A stretch of 64,000 nucleotides of DNA from Rhodocyclaceae bacterium (GTDB lineage Bacteria > Pseudomonadota > Gammaproteobacteria > Burkholderiales > CAIKXV01): the NCBI GenBank assembly GCA_020248265.1, contig JADCHX010000010.1, positions 124,001 to 188,000 on the forward strand, written 5' to 3'. Below the pieces are notes generated by a model. That model ran no database searches, was not told the DNA's origin, and was given only the letters and a program-made list of their open reading frames with translations. Position 1 is the first letter of the stretch; every line of letters begins with the position of its first letter. Of this stretch, positions 18,467 to 30,127 are shown in pieces. Both the position numbers and the translations under genes were made by a program.

Positions 18467-18486
18467 CCCCTTCCGGAACGGGGTTT
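18467..18486 (+). terminator. weak hairpin downstream of rpmE
   Basis: CCCCTT and AACGGGG (one bulged C) pair around a CCGG loop and are followed by only three T residues. It lies in the 220-bp stretch between rpmE and the glycosyltransferase gene, about 150 bases after the rpmE stop. The stretch holds no convincing gene. Confidence 0.25.
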
Positions 18487-18536
18487 GGCATCCAGGACCG
18501 GCCTCCGGTCATGGCCCGGATACCGAATGGTCCTGA

Positions 18537-20225
18537 ATGGTCCCTGATCATCGCCTGTACGCTGCACCGGGCGCCCGGTCCGCGGAGCCGTACGACCGGC
18601 GCCATGTGCTGTTCACGATCGCCCTGTGCGCGGTCTGGATCTTCACCGGCCTGTTTCCGCACGATCCCTGGAAACCCGACGAAGCGTACACGTTCGGCCT
18701 GGTGCTGCACATCCTGCAGACCGGGGACTGGGTGGTACCCACGCTGGCCGGCGAGCCGTTCATGGAGAAGCCACCGGCCTTCTTCGTCACGGCGGCCGCA
18801 TTTGCATCCCTCTTTGGCGGCGTGCTCGAAGTGCACGACGCAGCCCGCCTCGCCACGGCCTTCTACCTGTCGATCGTGCTCTTCTTCATCGCGCTTTCGG
18901 CACGGGAACTCTACGGCCGCGAGCATGGCTGGGTCGCGCCCCTCGCCCTGATCGGTTGCGTCGGACTGCTGATCCGCGCACACCAGATGATCACCGATAC
19001 CGCTCTGCTCGCCGGTTTTGCGATCGGTCTGTACGGACTGTGCCTGAGCGCCCGTCGGCCGGTGCTGGCCGGCATCGCCCTGGGGACCGGTGCCGGACTC
19101 GGCTTCATGGCCAAGGGGCTGCTCGCCCCGGCCTTGCTGGGGCTTTGCGCACTGCTGCTGCCCGTCGCGTTCTCGACCTGGCGCAGGCGCGGATACCTTC
19201 TCGTGCTGCTGGCCGCAGGCCTGGCGATCCTGCCATGGATGACGGTCTGGCCGGCCGCGCTGCACGCCCGCTCGCCCGACCTCTTCGACGAATGGTTCCT
19301 GACGAACGATTTCGGCCGCTTTCTCGGGCTGAACGACCTCGGACCGGAATCGGCGCCAGGCGAGTACTTCGTGATGCTGCTCTGGTACGCCTGGCCAGCG
19401 CTGCCGCTGGCAGCATGGGTACTCTGGCAGCGGGGGCGCGAGGCGTTCGTGACGCCGCAACTGCAACTTCCGGTGCTGCTGTTCGGCGTGACGTTCGTAA
19501 CGCTGTCATTGTCGGCCGACGCGCGCGAGCTCTACGCCATGCCGATGCTGCTGCCGCTGTCGCTGCTGGCAGCCGCTTCCATCGACGCCCTCAAGCGGAG
19601 CGCGGCGAACTTCCTCGACTGGTTCGGCATCATGACCTTCGGTCTGCTGGCCATCGTGCTGTGGACGGTCTATATCGCGCTGATGACCGGATGGCCGACA
19701 CCACTCGCGGCCCGCCTGTCCGAGCTCCACCCCGGCTTCGACGCCCGATTCGACCCGCTCACGCTCGTCGTCGGCGCGACGGCGACGCTGCTCTGGATCG
19801 GGCTGGTCTGGCGCATCGGGCGTTCGAACCGTCGCGCGATCATCAACTGGGCATCCGGTATCACGCTGTTCTGGGTGCTCACCAACCTGTTCCTCCTCGC
19901 GTTCATCGACTACGGCAAGACCTACCGCGGGATGATCGAGGCGGTGAAGGTGCACCTGCCCGCCGAGGGCTGCGTGGCCAGCCAGGCCTTGGGCGAGAGC
20001 CAGCGCGCGCTGTTCGACTACTTCGCGGGCGTGAAGACGCAGCGCATCGAGCGCACGCCGTCCGCTGCGCAGGCATGCAACGTCTTGCTCTGGCAGGGAT
20101 GGGCGGGAGACGCCGATTCACGTGGCGAGCCCTGGGTGAAGGTCTGGGAAGGCGCACGACCGGGCGATCGCAGGGAACTTTACCGAATCTACCGGCGCGA
20201 TCCTGCGCCAGTCGCTGCAAACTGA
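18537..20225 (+). CDS. glycosyltransferase family 39 / ArnT-like membrane protein
   Basis: A 562-residue polytopic inner-membrane glycosyltransferase with about 11-12 hydrophobic helices and a soluble C-terminal tail of about 110 residues. The first periplasmic loop has the family motifs DPWKPDEAY and EKPPAFF, as in ArnT and protein O-mannosyltransferases that use polyprenyl-phosphate sugars. The acceptor could be lipid A, another glycolipid or a protein. No arn genes are adjacent, so aminoarabinose transfer is not supported. The ATG at 18537 has no strong ribosome binding site. The gene converges on the GH57 gene with a 41-base gap. Confidence 0.85.
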   Translation: MVPDHRLYAAPGARSAEPYDRRHVLFTIALCAVWIFTGLFPHDPWKPDEAYTFGLVLHILQTGDWVVPTLAGEPFMEKPPAFFVTAAAFASLFGGVLEVHDAARLATAFYLSIVLFFIALSARELYGREHGWVAPLALIGCVGLLIRAHQMITDTALLAGFAIGLYGLCLSARRPVLAGIALGTGAGLGFMAKGLLAPALLGLCALLLPVAFSTWRRRGYLLVLLAAGLAILPWMTVWPAALHARSPDLFDEWFLTNDFGRFLGLNDLGPESAPGEYFVMLLWYAWPALPLAAWVLWQRGREAFVTPQLQLPVLLFGVTFVTLSLSADARELYAMPMLLPLSLLAAASIDALKRSAANFLDWFGIMTFGLLAIVLWTVYIALMTGWPTPLAARLSELHPGFDARFDPLTLVVGATATLLWIGLVWRIGRSNRRAIINWASGITLFWVLTNLFLLAFIDYGKTYRGMIEAVKVHLPAEGCVASQALGESQRALFDYFAGVKTQRIERTPSAAQACNVLLWQGWAGDADSRGEPWVKVWEGARPGDRRELYRIYRRDPAPVAAN

Positions 20226-20266
20226 ATCCGCTCGACACGCCGGCAGTGACCAGGCGGGCGCGCGGA

Positions 20267-21961
20267 TCAGCCCACCGAGCTCCTGCGCATCGATCCGCCA
20301 CCTTCAGCCTCGCCACCGACGGTACCACTGTTGATCCGCTCCGACAGTGCTGCAGGTGCTGGCAGGCCGAGCGATTCGTACAGCCGGGTGACATGCAGTC
20401 TGAACAGCGAATCGAAGCTCGCGATCGTCTGCTGCGGGTTGTAATCGCCGAACCACCAGAACCAGTCGGACCCTTCGCAGATCGACAGCCGCCGGGTCGC
20501 CTCGCTCCGCTGCGTATCCGGCAACGTTCCGGCGACCCGCAGGTACGCGGCTCGAGCATCCACCAGGAGGTCCCAGGCGCGATTCTTCTCCGGCGCGCCG
20601 ACCCAGGTGGCGAAGTCTCCGTAGACCCAGCTGCCGGCGCAGAGTGCCGGCAGCGGCGCGGCAGGAACGTCGCGCGCGATCAATGCCTCGAACGTCGTCG
20701 GCCGGATCACCGGATGCGACGACAGCCGACGGTAGAGTTCGTCGAGGAAGTAGTGTCCGTTGTAGGGAAAGTGCTCCCAGGCATTCTCGCCGTCGAGCAT
20801 CACGCTGACCACCGGCGGTTCATCCCCTGCCCAGCTGGCGGCAATCGCCTCCAGTTCCTGCACGAACTGAGCGGCTGCCTCGCCGCTGTGGCGGCGCGAA
20901 TAGTCGAACCCGATCAGGTCTGACAGCCGATCGTCGCGGAAGAACAGCTGCATTCCGGGTGCATTGGACATCCGGTAGGGTCGGTACAGGACCGCAGCAC
21001 GGTCGGGTACCTCGCCCCCCCCGATCCGCAGGCTGTTCATCAGGACCGCCTCGCCGCTGGCAGCCCAGCGGCTGCCGCGCGCCGCGAGCGCGTCGACGAC
21101 GCTGCACGACAGTGCGCCTTCCGCCGGCCAGGTCCCGGTGGGAGGCGTACCGAAGCGTGCCTCGTGCTCGATGAATGCGCGATCGACATGCGCCGCGACC
21201 CGCTCCGCGCCGCCAGGATAGGCCACCGACCGCGGCAGTGCAGCCCGCGGCTGCGCCTGGCGGGCAGCGCCGAAATCGAACATCAGCGGTGCCAGCGGGT
21301 GGCAATCCGGGGTGGTGGACAGCTCGACCTGTCCGCGTTCGGCGAGCGCCTTCCAGCGCGGCAGCACCCGCTCGAGTTCGCGGCCGACCAGGGACAGCAG
21401 CGCGCGCCGCTCGCCGGGGCCGTAGCCAGCCCCCTGGGCGAAGAGCCGGCGAAGCAACGGCTGCTCCTGGCGCAGCGTCTCGCCAGTCCAGGCAAGGTGG
21501 TACCAGGTGACCAGATCGGTCAGGTAGCTGCCGGACAGATAGTCGGTAAGGTCGACGCCATCGGATGTACAGCGACGGTGCAGCTCGGCCAGCCGTGCAT
21601 AGCCGGCGAACGGTTCGATCATCGTTCGCGGGTTGGCGCGGAAGCAGAGGTCCAGCACCTGCGCCCGATCGCGCGCGCAGAGCTGCGCAGGATCCTCGAT
21701 CGCCAGCGCACGCAGCAGCGGATCGCGGAACTCGCCACTGGCGAACTGGGCAAGGTAGTCGTCGACCTGCCGCGTCAGCACCGGTACGAAATTGACCACG
21801 GCGCGCATCGCCGGGTGCCGCTCGAAGTGGGCGGCCATGTCGCTGTAATCCTTCAGCGCATGCAGGTACACCCAGGGCAGCAGGAACTCGCCGGTGGCCG
21901 CGTCGCGGTAGTCCGGCTGGTGCATGTGCCAGAACAGCACGAGGTCGAGACGCTGGACCAT
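20267..21961 (-). CDS. glycoside hydrolase family 57 protein
   Basis: A 564-residue GH57 enzyme, a family of alpha-amylases, 4-alpha-glucanotransferases and branching enzymes. Motif 1 HMHQP lies at 12-16. Motif 3 TGTWPAEGALS gives a probable nucleophile at Glu281. Motif 4 VMLDGENAWEHFP gives a probable acid/base at Asp390. No signal peptide is present, so it acts in the cytoplasm, probably on glycogen or maltodextrin. It starts 7 bases after glgC ends, so the two form an operon. Whether it hydrolyses or transfers glucan cannot be decided from sequence. Confidence 0.88.
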   Translation of the reverse strand: MVQRLDLVLFWHMHQPDYRDAATGEFLLPWVYLHALKDYSDMAAHFERHPAMRAVVNFVPVLTRQVDDYLAQFASGEFRDPLLRALAIEDPAQLCARDRAQVLDLCFRANPRTMIEPFAGYARLAELHRRCTSDGVDLTDYLSGSYLTDLVTWYHLAWTGETLRQEQPLLRRLFAQGAGYGPGERRALLSLVGRELERVLPRWKALAERGQVELSTTPDCHPLAPLMFDFGAARQAQPRAALPRSVAYPGGAERVAAHVDRAFIEHEARFGTPPTGTWPAEGALSCSVVDALAARGSRWAASGEAVLMNSLRIGGGEVPDRAAVLYRPYRMSNAPGMQLFFRDDRLSDLIGFDYSRRHSGEAAAQFVQELEAIAASWAGDEPPVVSVMLDGENAWEHFPYNGHYFLDELYRRLSSHPVIRPTTFEALIARDVPAAPLPALCAGSWVYGDFATWVGAPEKNRAWDLLVDARAAYLRVAGTLPDTQRSEATRRLSICEGSDWFWWFGDYNPQQTIASFDSLFRLHVTRLYESLGLPAPAALSERINSGTVGGEAEGGGSMRRSSVG

Positions 21962-21968
21962 CTGCCGC

Positions 21969-23297
21969 TCAGCGCCCGCGGCGCTGCGGCTGACCGAGCA
22001 TCTCGGCGGTGACCAGCGTCACCCCGCCTTCGGAAACGTAGAAGCGCCGGCGGTCTTCGGCAGCGTCGAAGCCGATCGCCATGCCCTCGGGGATGCGGGC
22101 GCCCTCGTCGACGATCACGCGGCGCAGCTTCGCATGCCGCCCGACATCGACGCCCGAGAGCAGCACCGAGTGCTCGACCGACGAATAGGAATGCGCATGC
22201 ACGCTGGAGTAGAGCAGCGATCCGCGCACCAGCGAGCCGCTGATGATGCAACCGCCCGAAATCAACGAATCAACGGCCATGCCGCGCCGATCGTCCTCGT
22301 CGAACACGAACTTGGCCGGTGGCAACTGCTCCTGGTTGGTCCAGATCGGCCATCGGCTGTCGTAAAGGTTGAGCGCGGGCGTGACGCGCGTCAGTTCGAG
22401 GTTCGCTTCCCAGAACGCATCGATCGTGCCGACGTCCCGCCAGTAGGGCAACTCGCCCGGCGCGCGCACGCAACTGTCGGCAAAGCGGTGCGCGAACACG
22501 CGATAGCGCGGCACCAGATGCGGCAGGATGTCGTTGCCGAAGTCGTGAGTCGACTTCGGCTCGTCGGCATCGCGGACCACCTGCTCGTACAGGAAGGCCG
22601 CGTTGAACACGTACACGCCCATGCTGGCGAGCGCGTGCTCGGGATCGCCGGGGATCGACGGCGGATCGTCGGGCTTCTCGAGGAATTCGGTGACCCGGTC
22701 GTTCTCGTCGACATGCATCACACCGAACCCGCGGGCCTCGAGGCGCGGCACCTCGACGCAGGCAACGGTGAGGTCGGCCTGCCGGCTCACGTGCCAGGCG
22801 AGCAGCTTGCCGTAGTCCATCTTGTAGATGTGGTCGCCGGCCAGCACGACGACATGCTCGGGCGCATGTTCGCGCAGTATGTCCAGGTTCTGGAAGATCG
22901 CGTCGGCCGTACCGCGATACCAGGCCTCTTCCACCCGCTGCTGTGCCGGCAGCAGTTGCACGAACTCGTCGAAGCGGCCGTCGAGAAAGCTCCAGCCACG
23001 CTGGATGTGCTGGATCAGGCTGTGCGACTTGTACTGGGTGGCGATGCCGATGCGCCGCACACCGGAGTTCACGCAGTTCGACAGCGCGAAGTCGATGATC
23101 TTGAACTTGCCGCCGAACGCGAGCCCGGGCTTCGCGCGCCAGTCGGTGAGCTGCTTCAGCCGCGAGCCCCGCCCGCCGGCGAGGATCAGTGCGAACGCAT
23201 TCTTCGTGAGCTGGCTCACGAAACGGGGGGTAGAAGCTCCCTCAGCAAGCGCGATCGCAGCTGCGGCCCGTTCTCTGTTTTCTGGGGTGACCATCAT
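21969..23297 (-). CDS. glgC: glucose-1-phosphate adenylyltransferase
   Basis: A 442-residue ADP-glucose pyrophosphorylase, which makes ADP-glucose from glucose-1-phosphate and ATP for glycogen synthesis. The N-terminal nucleotidyltransferase core has [26 protein letters not shown] and [11 protein letters not shown] follow, and the C-terminus is a left-handed beta-helix. Two adjacent ATGs (23297, 23294) are the likely starts. A longer frame would overlap glgB on the other strand. No clear ribosome binding site is seen. The gene is divergent from glgB across only 40 bases. Confidence 0.95.
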   Translation of the reverse strand: MMVTPENRERAAAAIALAEGASTPRFVSQLTKNAFALILAGGRGSRLKQLTDWRAKPGLAFGGKFKIIDFALSNCVNSGVRRIGIATQYKSHSLIQHIQRGWSFLDGRFDEFVQLLPAQQRVEEAWYRGTADAIFQNLDILREHAPEHVVVLAGDHIYKMDYGKLLAWHVSRQADLTVACVEVPRLEARGFGVMHVDENDRVTEFLEKPDDPPSIPGDPEHALASMGVYVFNAAFLYEQVVRDADEPKSTHDFGNDILPHLVPRYRVFAHRFADSCVRAPGELPYWRDVGTIDAFWEANLELTRVTPALNLYDSRWPIWTNQEQLPPAKFVFDEDDRRGMAVDSLISGGCIISGSLVRGSLLYSSVHAHSYSSVEHSVLLSGVDVGRHAKLRRVIVDEGARIPEGMAIGFDAAEDRRRFYVSEGGVTLVTAEMLGQPQRRGR

Positions 23298-23337
23298 GGT
23301 GGAGGGCCCGGAACAGTCCTGTATGCTAGGCGCGACC

Positions 23338-25662
<2,325 letters not shown>

Positions 25663-25676
25663 ACGACGGGGCAACG

Positions 25677-26546
25677 ATGTCCGATTCCATACGCAGGTTC
25701 ATGTTCGAAGGTGCGCCGATTCGCGGCGAGATCGTTCAGCTCGACGCGACATGGCGCGCGGTGCTCGAGCGCCACGAATACCCGCCGCTGCTGCAGACGC
25801 TGCTCGGCGAAATGATGGCGGCGAGCGCGCTGCTGTCCGCGACACTCAAGTTCGACGGCGCGATGCTGTTGCAGGTGCAGGGTAGCGGGCCACTGCGTCT
25901 GCTGGTGGTCGAATGCACGAGCGCCGGCACGTTGCGGGCCACCGCGAAGTGGGATGCGCTGCCAGAGCAGGCCGGCTTTGCAGACCTGCTGCGCGATGCG
26001 CGCTGTGCGATCACGCTGATACAGCCGGACGGCTCCCAGAGCTACCAGGGCGTGGTCGAGGTCGTCGGCGACAACGTGGCAGAGATGCTGATGCACTACA
26101 TGAGGCACTCCGAACAGATAGAGACCACGCTCACCGTCGCGGCAGACGGCATGCGGGTCGGCGGCCTGCTGCTGCAGCGGCTGCCCGAGTCGGCCGACGA
26201 CGATGCCGACCGCTGGGACCGCGTCTGCATGCTGGCCGGTACGGTCGAAGCCGCGGAGCTGCTCGGCCTCGCGCCCCTGGATGTCGTACGCCGGCTGTTC
26301 CATGAAGAGGACGTCCGCCTGTTCGAGCCCCAGCCACTCGCCTTCCGATGCGCCTGCTCGAAGGCACGCGTCGAATCGATGCTCACCATGCTCGGGCCGG
26401 AGGAGGTCGAGTCGGTGCTCGCCGAGCAGGGGCGCATCGAGGTGACCTGCGAGTTCTGCAATCGAGCGTACCGCTTCGATCCGGTCGATGCGGCACAGCT
26501 CTTCGTCGGCGGCACCCGGTCACCTGGCAGCCGCACCCGCCACTGA
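25677..26546 (+). CDS. hslO: redox-regulated chaperone Hsp33
   Basis: A 289-residue holdase chaperone activated by oxidation and unfolding. The N-terminal substrate-binding domain is followed by the C-terminal zinc switch: CAC in FRCACSKARV and CEFC near the end, 30 residues apart, as in the family. Oxidation releases zinc and forms two disulfides. ATG 25677 lies 14 bases after the glgB stop, so read-through from glgB is likely. The functional link to glycogen is not obvious. It converges on the PII-like gene. Confidence 0.95.
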   Translation: MSDSIRRFMFEGAPIRGEIVQLDATWRAVLERHEYPPLLQTLLGEMMAASALLSATLKFDGAMLLQVQGSGPLRLLVVECTSAGTLRATAKWDALPEQAGFADLLRDARCAITLIQPDGSQSYQGVVEVVGDNVAEMLMHYMRHSEQIETTLTVAADGMRVGGLLLQRLPESADDDADRWDRVCMLAGTVEAAELLGLAPLDVVRRLFHEEDVRLFEPQPLAFRCACSKARVESMLTMLGPEEVESVLAEQGRIEVTCEFCNRAYRFDPVDAAQLFVGGTRSPGSRTRH

Positions 26547-26578
26547 ATCGGGTGGCAAGCCAAAGCCGGCGCTGCCCG

Positions 26579-26953
26579 TCAGTACGGGCCGGTACCGGGT
26601 AACGCGGACGCTTCCATCGCCGCGAGGTCGCGCTCCCTCTCGACCAGACGTACCCGGTGCAGGACATCGGTCACCCAGACCAGACCATCACCCGCCTGGC
26701 CAGTGAACCCATGTTCGGCGATCAGCCGCATGATCGGATCGACCATCTCGTCGGGACAGACCATCTCGATACGCATCTTGCTGGAGAATTCGGTCAGCGC
26801 CTCCTTGGGATTGCGCGGATTCTGACCGGACGGAAATCGACTGCAACCCTCGACCTTGCCGACGCTCATGCCGGGGAAGCCGGGCAGCTTGCGCAATGCG
26901 TCGCTCACCCGGTCGAGCCGCGCCGGCCTCACGATTGCCTTTATCTCCTTCAT
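26579..26953 (-). CDS. PII-like protein of the efflux-associated (PII-NG) type
   Basis: A 124-residue protein with a PII/GlnB-like ferredoxin fold. It opens with MKEIKAIVRPARLDRVSDAL and has the closing strand GFTGQAGDGLVWV, matching the PROSITE-like C-terminal PII region. The T-loop region (SRFPSGQNPRNPKEAL) lacks the uridylylated tyrosine of GlnB, and a single Cys lies in KVEGCSRF. PII-like proteins of this kind encoded beside heavy-metal RND pumps have been described as the PII-NG group. AGGAG 5 bases before the ATG fixes the start. It is the last gene of the efflux operon, 69 bases after the pump gene. It may sense a metal or nucleotide; this is unproven. Confidence 0.8.
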   Translation of the reverse strand: MKEIKAIVRPARLDRVSDALRKLPGFPGMSVGKVEGCSRFPSGQNPRNPKEALTEFSSKMRIEMVCPDEMVDPIMRLIAEHGFTGQAGDGLVWVTDVLHRVRLVERERDLAAMEASALPGTGPY

Positions 26954-27022
26954 CGCCTCTCCTCTCCGGAAGCATGCCATGCACAGGCCCGGCGCCGTCA
27001 TCGGCCCGGGCAGCCCTCGCGG

Positions 27023-30000
27023 TCACGCCTCGATCGGCTTCTCGTCGAACCACTTGAACAGGGCAGGAACCACAACCAGCGTGAGCAACGTCGAGGTGAC
27101 CAGGCCGGAGATCACCACCACCGCCAGCGGACGGGTGACTTCAGAACCAGGGCCGGTGGCGAACAGCATCGGGATCAATCCGAGCATCGCCACCGAAGCA
27201 GTCATCAGCACCGGCCGCAGGCGCGCCTTGCAGCCCTCGACCACGGCCTCGCGAACGTCCAGCCCTTCGCCGCGCAGGTGACGGATGTACTCGACCAGCA
27301 CCACCGCGTTCAGGGTCGCGATCCCCCATAGCGTGATGAAGCCGACCGATGCCGGCACCGACAGGAACTCGCCCGACAGCAGCAGGCCGAAGATGCCACC
27401 CAGCGACGCAAACGGCAGCACGAGGATGATCAGTGCTGCGCAGCGCAAGGACTTGAACAGGATGAAGAGCAGGAAGAAGATGGTCGCGACCGTGATCGGC
27501 ACGATCACCGACAACCGGCCCAGCGCCCGCTCCATGTTCTCGAACTGGCCGCCCCATTCCAGCGTGTAACCGTCCGGCAAGTCGACTTTTTCCGCGATGC
27601 GCGTCTGGGCCTCGGCTACGTAGCCGCCCAGGTCGCGACCGGCCACGTTGGACCCGATCACGATCCGGCGGCGCCCCGATTCGCGCGCGATCACCGGTGC
27701 GCTGTCGACCACCGTGATCGTCGCCAGGCTCTTGAGCGGCACCATCGCACCATTGGGCGAAGTGAACAGGATATTGCCGATCGCCTCGATGCTGTCGCGG
27801 TAGGGCTCCGGATAACGCACCACGGCTGCGAAGCGGCGTTCCCCTTCGAACACCTCGGTAGCCTGGCGGCCGGCGATCGCCGTCTCTATCACGTCGTGCA
27901 CGTCGGACACGTTGATGCCGTAGCGCGCGATCGCCGTGCGATCGATGTCGATGGTCAGGTAAGGCTGGCCGCTCACCCTGTCCAGCCGAAGGTCGCGGGT
28001 GCCCTCGATGCCGTTGAGCACGCGCGCGATCTCCTCGCTCTTCTGACGCAGCACGGCGAGGTCCTCGCCGAACAGCTTGATCGCAACCTGCGAGCGCACG
28101 CCGGTGACCATTTCGTCGACCCGCTCCTGGATCGGCTGGCTCATCACCAATTGCACGCCGGGCAGCACGGACAGGACTTCGCGGATCCGGCGCTCGATGT
28201 CGGACTGTCGCTTGAAACCCTCCGGGCGCTCGTCGGGCGACAGCAGACTCACCACCGGGCCCGATTCGTTCATCCCGGCGGGGTCGGCCGGGCTCTCGCC
28301 CCGGCCAAGGGTGGACACCGCCATCTTCACGCCCGGCACCTGCGACACCAGCTTCATCGCCTCGAACTCGGTACGCAGCGACTCCTCCAGGGATACCGAG
28401 GGTACGCGGATGATCTGCGGCGTGACCGCGCCCTCCTGCATCACCGGGACGAAGGCCGTGCCGAGGAACGGGAACGCCGCGCCGGCAGCGGCGAGCAGTC
28501 CGATCGCGATCGCGACCACCGACTTTTCGTGCGCGACCGACCAGTCGAGCAGGCGCAGGTAGCCGGGCTTGATCATCCGGATCACGAGCGTGTCGTGGTC
28601 GGCACCACCCTTCAGCATGTACGACGCGAGGATGGGCGTGAGCGTGAGCGACAGTACGAGGGAGATCGCCAGCGCGATGCCGATCACCTGCGCCAGCGGG
28701 CCGAACATCTTGCCCTCCATGTCGGTCAGGGTCAGCAGCGGCATGAACACGACGATGATGATGCCTACGCCGAACACCACCGGAACGCCCACCTCGCCTG
28801 CGGCGCGCAGCACGATACGCAGCCGGTTCTCGCCGGAGTCGCGCGCCTCGCCCAGCCGCTTGAACGTGTTCTCGACCACCACGACCGAACCGTCGACCAT
28901 CAGGCCGATCGCGATCACCAGCCCGCCGAGCGACATCAGGTTCGCCGAGATGCCGTACTGGTTCATCACCATGAAGGTGAACAGCGGCGTCAGCAGCAGC
29001 GTCGCCACGACGATCAGGCTGGACCGGATGTCGCCGAGAAAAACCATGAGGATGATCACCACGAACACGATCGCCTCGAGCAGCACCTTGACGATCGTGT
29101 AGAGGGCCGAATCGACGAGTTCGGTGCGGTCGTAGAACGGGACGATCTTCAGGCCTCCGGGCAGCAGGTCCTGTTCGTTGATCTGGTCCACCCGCTGCTT
29201 GACCCGGCTGACGACATCGCGCGCATTGCCGCCACGGATCATCATGACGATGCCGGCCACCGCCTCGGTATCGCCGTTCTTGACCGCCGCGCCCACCCTG
29301 ACCTCCTCGCCCAGGGTGATCGTGGCCACGCTGCGCAGGAATACCGGCGTTCCGCCGATTTCCTTGATCACGATGTTGCCGATGTCCTCCAGCGTGCGCA
29401 CCAGACCGACACCGCGGATCAGGTACTGTTCGGCGCCGCGCGGCAGTATCCCGCCGCCGCTGTTCGCATTGTTGCGTTCCAGTGCCGTGTAGATCTCGGC
29501 CAGGCGCACGTTGAAGCCGCGCATGCGTTGCGGATCGGCGAGCACCTGGTACTGCCGTACATAGCCCCCGTGGGAATTGACCTCGGCCACGCCGGAGATG
29601 CCGCGCAGCATCGGACGTACCACCCAGTCCTGCACGATGCGCCGCTCGGTGAGTTCTGCGCGCGTGAGTGCGCGCCGGCCATCGTCGGCCCGCTCCAGCG
29701 TGTACTGATAGACCTGCCCCAGGCCGGTGGACACCGGCCCGAGCACCGGCACCGTGTCGCCCGGCAGCCTCGCCTGCACCTCGATCAGGCGCTCGAGCAC
29801 CAGCTGGCGCGCGAAATACACGTCGGTCGCGTCGCTGAACACCAGCGTCACCAGCGACAGCCCCGCGCGATTGAGCGAACGCATCTCGCGCAGTCCGGGA
29901 AGGCCGGTCAGCGCGATCTCGATCGGCACGGTGACGAACCGTTCGACCTCCTCGGGCGAGCGGCCAGGGGCCTCGGTCGCCACCTGCACCTGGATGGTCG

Positions 30001-30127
30001 TGACATCGGGGAAGGCGTCGAGCGACAGCTTCTGCACCGAGCGCGCGCCGAAAAGGCCAAGCACGACGAAGATCACCAGCAGCACGAGCCGCTGCCGCAG
30101 GCTCGCACGAACGATCGCTTCGATCAT
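27023..30127 (-). CDS. CusA/CzcA-family heavy-metal RND efflux pump
   Basis: A 1034-residue inner-membrane proton/metal antiporter with 12 helices and two large periplasmic loops, the usual HME-RND size. The helix-4 motif reads AIGLMVDGSVVVVEN (406-420). It keeps Asp412 and Glu419 but has Ala406 where CzcA-type divalent pumps have the Asp of DFG. This is closer to monovalent Cu/Ag pumps at that site, although GS differs from both. Metal specificity therefore stays open. The start overlaps the adaptor stop by ATGA. It forms a tripartite pump with the adaptor and the TolC-like protein. Confidence 0.93.
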   Translation of the reverse strand: MIEAIVRASLRQRLVLLVIFVVLGLFGARSVQKLSLDAFPDVTTIQVQVATEAPGRSPEEVERFVTVPIEIALTGLPGLREMRSLNRAGLSLVTLVFSDATDVYFARQLVLERLIEVQARLPGDTVPVLGPVSTGLGQVYQYTLERADDGRRALTRAELTERRIVQDWVVRPMLRGISGVAEVNSHGGYVRQYQVLADPQRMRGFNVRLAEIYTALERNNANSGGGILPRGAEQYLIRGVGLVRTLEDIGNIVIKEIGGTPVFLRSVATITLGEEVRVGAAVKNGDTEAVAGIVMMIRGGNARDVVSRVKQRVDQINEQDLLPGGLKIVPFYDRTELVDSALYTIVKVLLEAIVFVVIILMVFLGDIRSSLIVVATLLLTPLFTFMVMNQYGISANLMSLGGLVIAIGLMVDGSVVVVENTFKRLGEARDSGENRLRIVLRAAGEVGVPVVFGVGIIIVVFMPLLTLTDMEGKMFGPLAQVIGIALAISLVLSLTLTPILASYMLKGGADHDTLVIRMIKPGYLRLLDWSVAHEKSVVAIAIGLLAAAGAAFPFLGTAFVPVMQEGAVTPQIIRVPSVSLEESLRTEFEAMKLVSQVPGVKMAVSTLGRGESPADPAGMNESGPVVSLLSPDERPEGFKRQSDIERRIREVLSVLPGVQLVMSQPIQERVDEMVTGVRSQVAIKLFGEDLAVLRQKSEEIARVLNGIEGTRDLRLDRVSGQPYLTIDIDRTAIARYGINVSDVHDVIETAIAGRQATEVFEGERRFAAVVRYPEPYRDSIEAIGNILFTSPNGAMVPLKSLATITVVDSAPVIARESGRRRIVIGSNVAGRDLGGYVAEAQTRIAEKVDLPDGYTLEWGGQFENMERALGRLSVIVPITVATIFFLLFILFKSLRCAALIILVLPFASLGGIFGLLLSGEFLSVPASVGFITLWGIATLNAVVLVEYIRHLRGEGLDVREAVVEGCKARLRPVLMTASVAMLGLIPMLFATGPGSEVTRPLAVVVISGLVTSTLLTLVVVPALFKWFDEKPIEA

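Noticed and set aside
18317-18536. Possible small gene between rpmE and the glycosyltransferase
   Set aside because: The short open frames have no ribosome binding site, no hydrophobic or conserved pattern, and look like GC-rich noise.
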